Origin: Lachnospiraceae bacterium
GTDB taxonomy: Bacteria; Bacillota; Clostridia; Lachnospirales; Lachnospiraceae
NCBI GenBank assembly: GCA_017408735.1
Contig: JAFQUB010000011.1
Location: forward strand, 1-64,000
Direction of reading: 5' to 3'
Length of the DNA: 64,000 nucleotides
Numbering within the stretch: position 1 is the first letter of the stretch; every line of letters begins with the position of its first letter. This document shows, in pieces, positions 62,929 through 64,000 of the stretch. The notes under the pieces are model-generated. The model worked only from the letters and a program-made list of their open reading frames with translations, searched no databases and was not told the origin of the DNA. A program made the position numbers and the translations under genes.

Positions 62929-62970
62929 AATGTCAGTGCTTTTTGGTGAAATTTAGAAAGCACTGACATT
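62929..62970 (+). promoter_or_regulatory. Intercistronic hairpin between precursors and ACP gene
   Basis: AATGTCAGTGCTTT and AAAGCACTGACATT form a perfect 14-base-pair stem with a 14-base loop. No T-run follows, so it is more likely an mRNA-stabilising or processing element than a terminator. It could raise precursor mRNA above that of the downstream genes. Confidence 0.75.
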
Positions 62971-62994
62971 AAGAAAGAAAAGAGGAAATGAATT

Positions 62995-63282
62995 ATGAAT
63001 AACACAGAAGTATTAGAAAACGAAGTAGTGGAACTTATTATTAAGAGATGTAAATTAACAGATGTAAATGCAGATGAAATCAATTATGATGCACCAATTT
63101 TTTTGTCTGAGGATGATGAGAACATTGTAGAAGGCGGATTAGAGTTAGACTCTGTAGATGCCCTTGAAATTGTGGCTGCTGTCAAGGGTGCATACGGTGT
63201 ATCAATTGATCCAAAGGCAATGGGAGTATTACACAGCATCAATACATTGACTGATTATATTCGCCATAGCATGGCTGCATAA
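62995..63282 (+). CDS. Acyl carrier protein
   Basis: A 95-residue carrier protein. The attachment site LELDSVDALEIVAAV has the phosphopantetheine serine at residue 53. The sequence (DAPIF...GGLELDSVDALE...YGVSID) is closer to carrier proteins of aryl-polyene and type II polyketide loci than to a housekeeping AcpP. It probably carries an acyl chain for this locus. AAGAGGAAATGAATT precedes the ATG. It directly abuts the thioesterase-like gene. Confidence 0.92.
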   Translation: MNNTEVLENEVVELIIKRCKLTDVNADEINYDAPIFLSEDDENIVEGGLELDSVDALEIVAAVKGAYGVSIDPKAMGVLHSINTLTDYIRHSMAA

Positions 63283-63288
63283 TTGTGG

Positions 63289-63723
63289 ATGACATACACA
63301 ACGAAACATGAATATATAGTACGCCCAGCATTCTCTGAGGTGGATAACTATAAATGTGCACATCATAGTAGACATTTGGTCTGGTTTGAAAATGCAAGAT
63401 TTTCCATGATGTTTGATAAATTTCATATATCCGAAGAGATATTACAAAAGTATATGTTTCCGGTTAGTGATGTGTATTGTAAATATTATGAACCAGTTCG
63501 TTTTGGATGTGATTTAGTTGTTCGCGTAGTGATGGAAATGGATGATGCTGTACCCTTGCTCAAGTTTCAATATCGTATATTGAGGGTAGGTGATGGAAAG
63601 TTGATGTCAAAGGGAAAAACCACACACGTCATTACGGACATGGAGCAAAACATTTTGCAAGGTGTTCCTAGTGAGATATGCAAAGCGATTAAAGAAAATG
63701 AAGGAGAAAAAGAATGTTTATAA
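63289..63723 (+). CDS. Hot-dog-fold thioesterase-like protein (4HBT/YbgC type)
   Basis: A 144-residue hot-dog-fold protein. The opening FSEVDNYKCAHHSRHLVWFENARF resembles the D-x-x-x-H-x-N...Y-x-x-W-x-E-x-A-R signature of YbgC-type thioesterases, with the usual Asp in VDNY. Such proteins hydrolyse acyl-ACP or acyl-CoA, or act as acyl transferases in polyene loci. A TTG six bases earlier abuts the ACP stop and is an alternative start. The 3' end overlaps the ketosynthase-like gene by ten bases. Confidence 0.85.
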   Translation: MTYTTKHEYIVRPAFSEVDNYKCAHHSRHLVWFENARFSMMFDKFHISEEILQKYMFPVSDVYCKYYEPVRFGCDLVVRVVMEMDDAVPLLKFQYRILRVGDGKLMSKGKTTHVITDMEQNILQGVPSEICKAIKENEGEKECL

Positions 63724-64000
63724 AAGCATACGGAGTGCATATCGGTTCGATTTCTGATGGAGAACAGTTACTTCAAAGTATAGAAGAAGGCAAGAAACCA
63801 GAAGAAATTTGTGTATCGAAAATCGAAGAGATTGCCTCGAACAGAAAGTATCGACGAATGGATAGAATATCCTTATTGGTTGAACTTTGTGCTACTCAGT
63901 TGATGGAATCGTGGCCGGGAGAACGATGCGAGAATAAGCGATTCGGAAGTATTTTGAATACTTCATATGGATGTATCGATACAAATTTAACATTTATCGA
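63714..64000 (+). CDS. Ketosynthase-like protein, N-terminal part (cut by window end)
   Basis: The ATG follows AAGGAGAAAAAGA inside the end of the previous gene. The 95 visible codons begin MFIKAYGVHIGSISDG and end GSILNTSYGCIDTNLTFI. The last stretch and KYRRMDRISLLVELCATQLM resemble the N-terminal part of beta-ketoacyl-ACP synthases (M-D-R-x-S/A-x-L then a small-residue strand and a G-x-x-D loop). The catalytic Cys-His-His lie beyond the window. Coupling to ACP and a thioesterase-like gene supports the call. Confidence 0.6.
   Translation, partial: MFIKAYGVHIGSISDGEQLLQSIEEGKKPEEICVSKIEEIASNRKYRRMDRISLLVELCATQLMESWPGERCENKRFGSILNTSYGCIDTNLTFI

Overview
The window looks like a chromosomal segment of a low-GC, anaerobic Firmicute, most likely a gut Lachnospiraceae (Clostridia). 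The grounds are A/T-rich codon use, strong AAGGAGG-type ribosome binding sites, a T-box in front of ileS, a long Gram-positive SRP RNA, an NrdG-type anaerobic activase, and many secreted Fn3, Ig-like and LRR_5 proteins. The species is not identifiable from sequence reading alone.

Region 1 (1-11 kb): a Big_2 (Ig-like) secreted protein; T-box-controlled ileS with a very long inverted repeat wedged between T-box terminator and start codon; an SPFH protein with a small ribbon-helix-helix partner; a DUF4143-type ATPase preceded by four 33-bp tandem repeats; glycogen phosphorylase. Region 2 (10.7-18.3 kb, minus strand): secreted surface proteins, namely Fn3-like proteins (one truncated), a headless gene fragment, a metallophosphoesterase and a DUF6273/LRR_5 protein. 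Region 3 (18.4-25.1 kb): an aconitase-family hydratase, a lipoprotein, tRNA-Pro, a HAD phosphatase, a second ATPase family (AAA-ATPase-like/PDDEXK_9) and the SRP RNA.

Region 4 (25.2-49.3 kb): an extracellular polysaccharide locus on the plus strand. It has a Wzz-type protein fused to a degenerate tyrosine-kinase domain, nine or more glycosyltransferases, a hexapeptide acyltransferase, three membrane acyltransferases, a Wzy-like polymerase and a Wzx flippase. It ends in two related deacetylase-like secreted proteins, the second with a beta-helix, a Thr/Pro linker and an LRR_5 module. No priming transferase and no sugar-nucleotide synthesis genes are present. Region 5 (49.3-54.5 kb): a putative nucleotidyltransferase, tRNA-Ser, TatD, RsmA, a DUF6128 protein and an NrdG-like radical SAM protein.

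Region 6 (54.5-64 kb, cut by the window end) is the most unusual. An AgrA/AgrC-like two-component system is followed by a BceAB-like ABC transporter, a radical SAM/SPASM enzyme, an M50-type membrane protease and four tandem 41-43 residue peptides that were too short for routine gene calling. These peptides share an acidic leader and a C-terminal TP-x-x-GT-x-x-CC core. An acyl carrier protein, a hot-dog thioesterase-like protein and the start of a ketosynthase-like gene follow. The arrangement suggests a quorum-regulated ribosomal peptide pathway joined to fatty-acyl or polyketide chemistry. A 21-residue peptide gene lies antisense behind the kinase gene, under a clean promoter with a LytTR-type direct repeat next to its -35 box.
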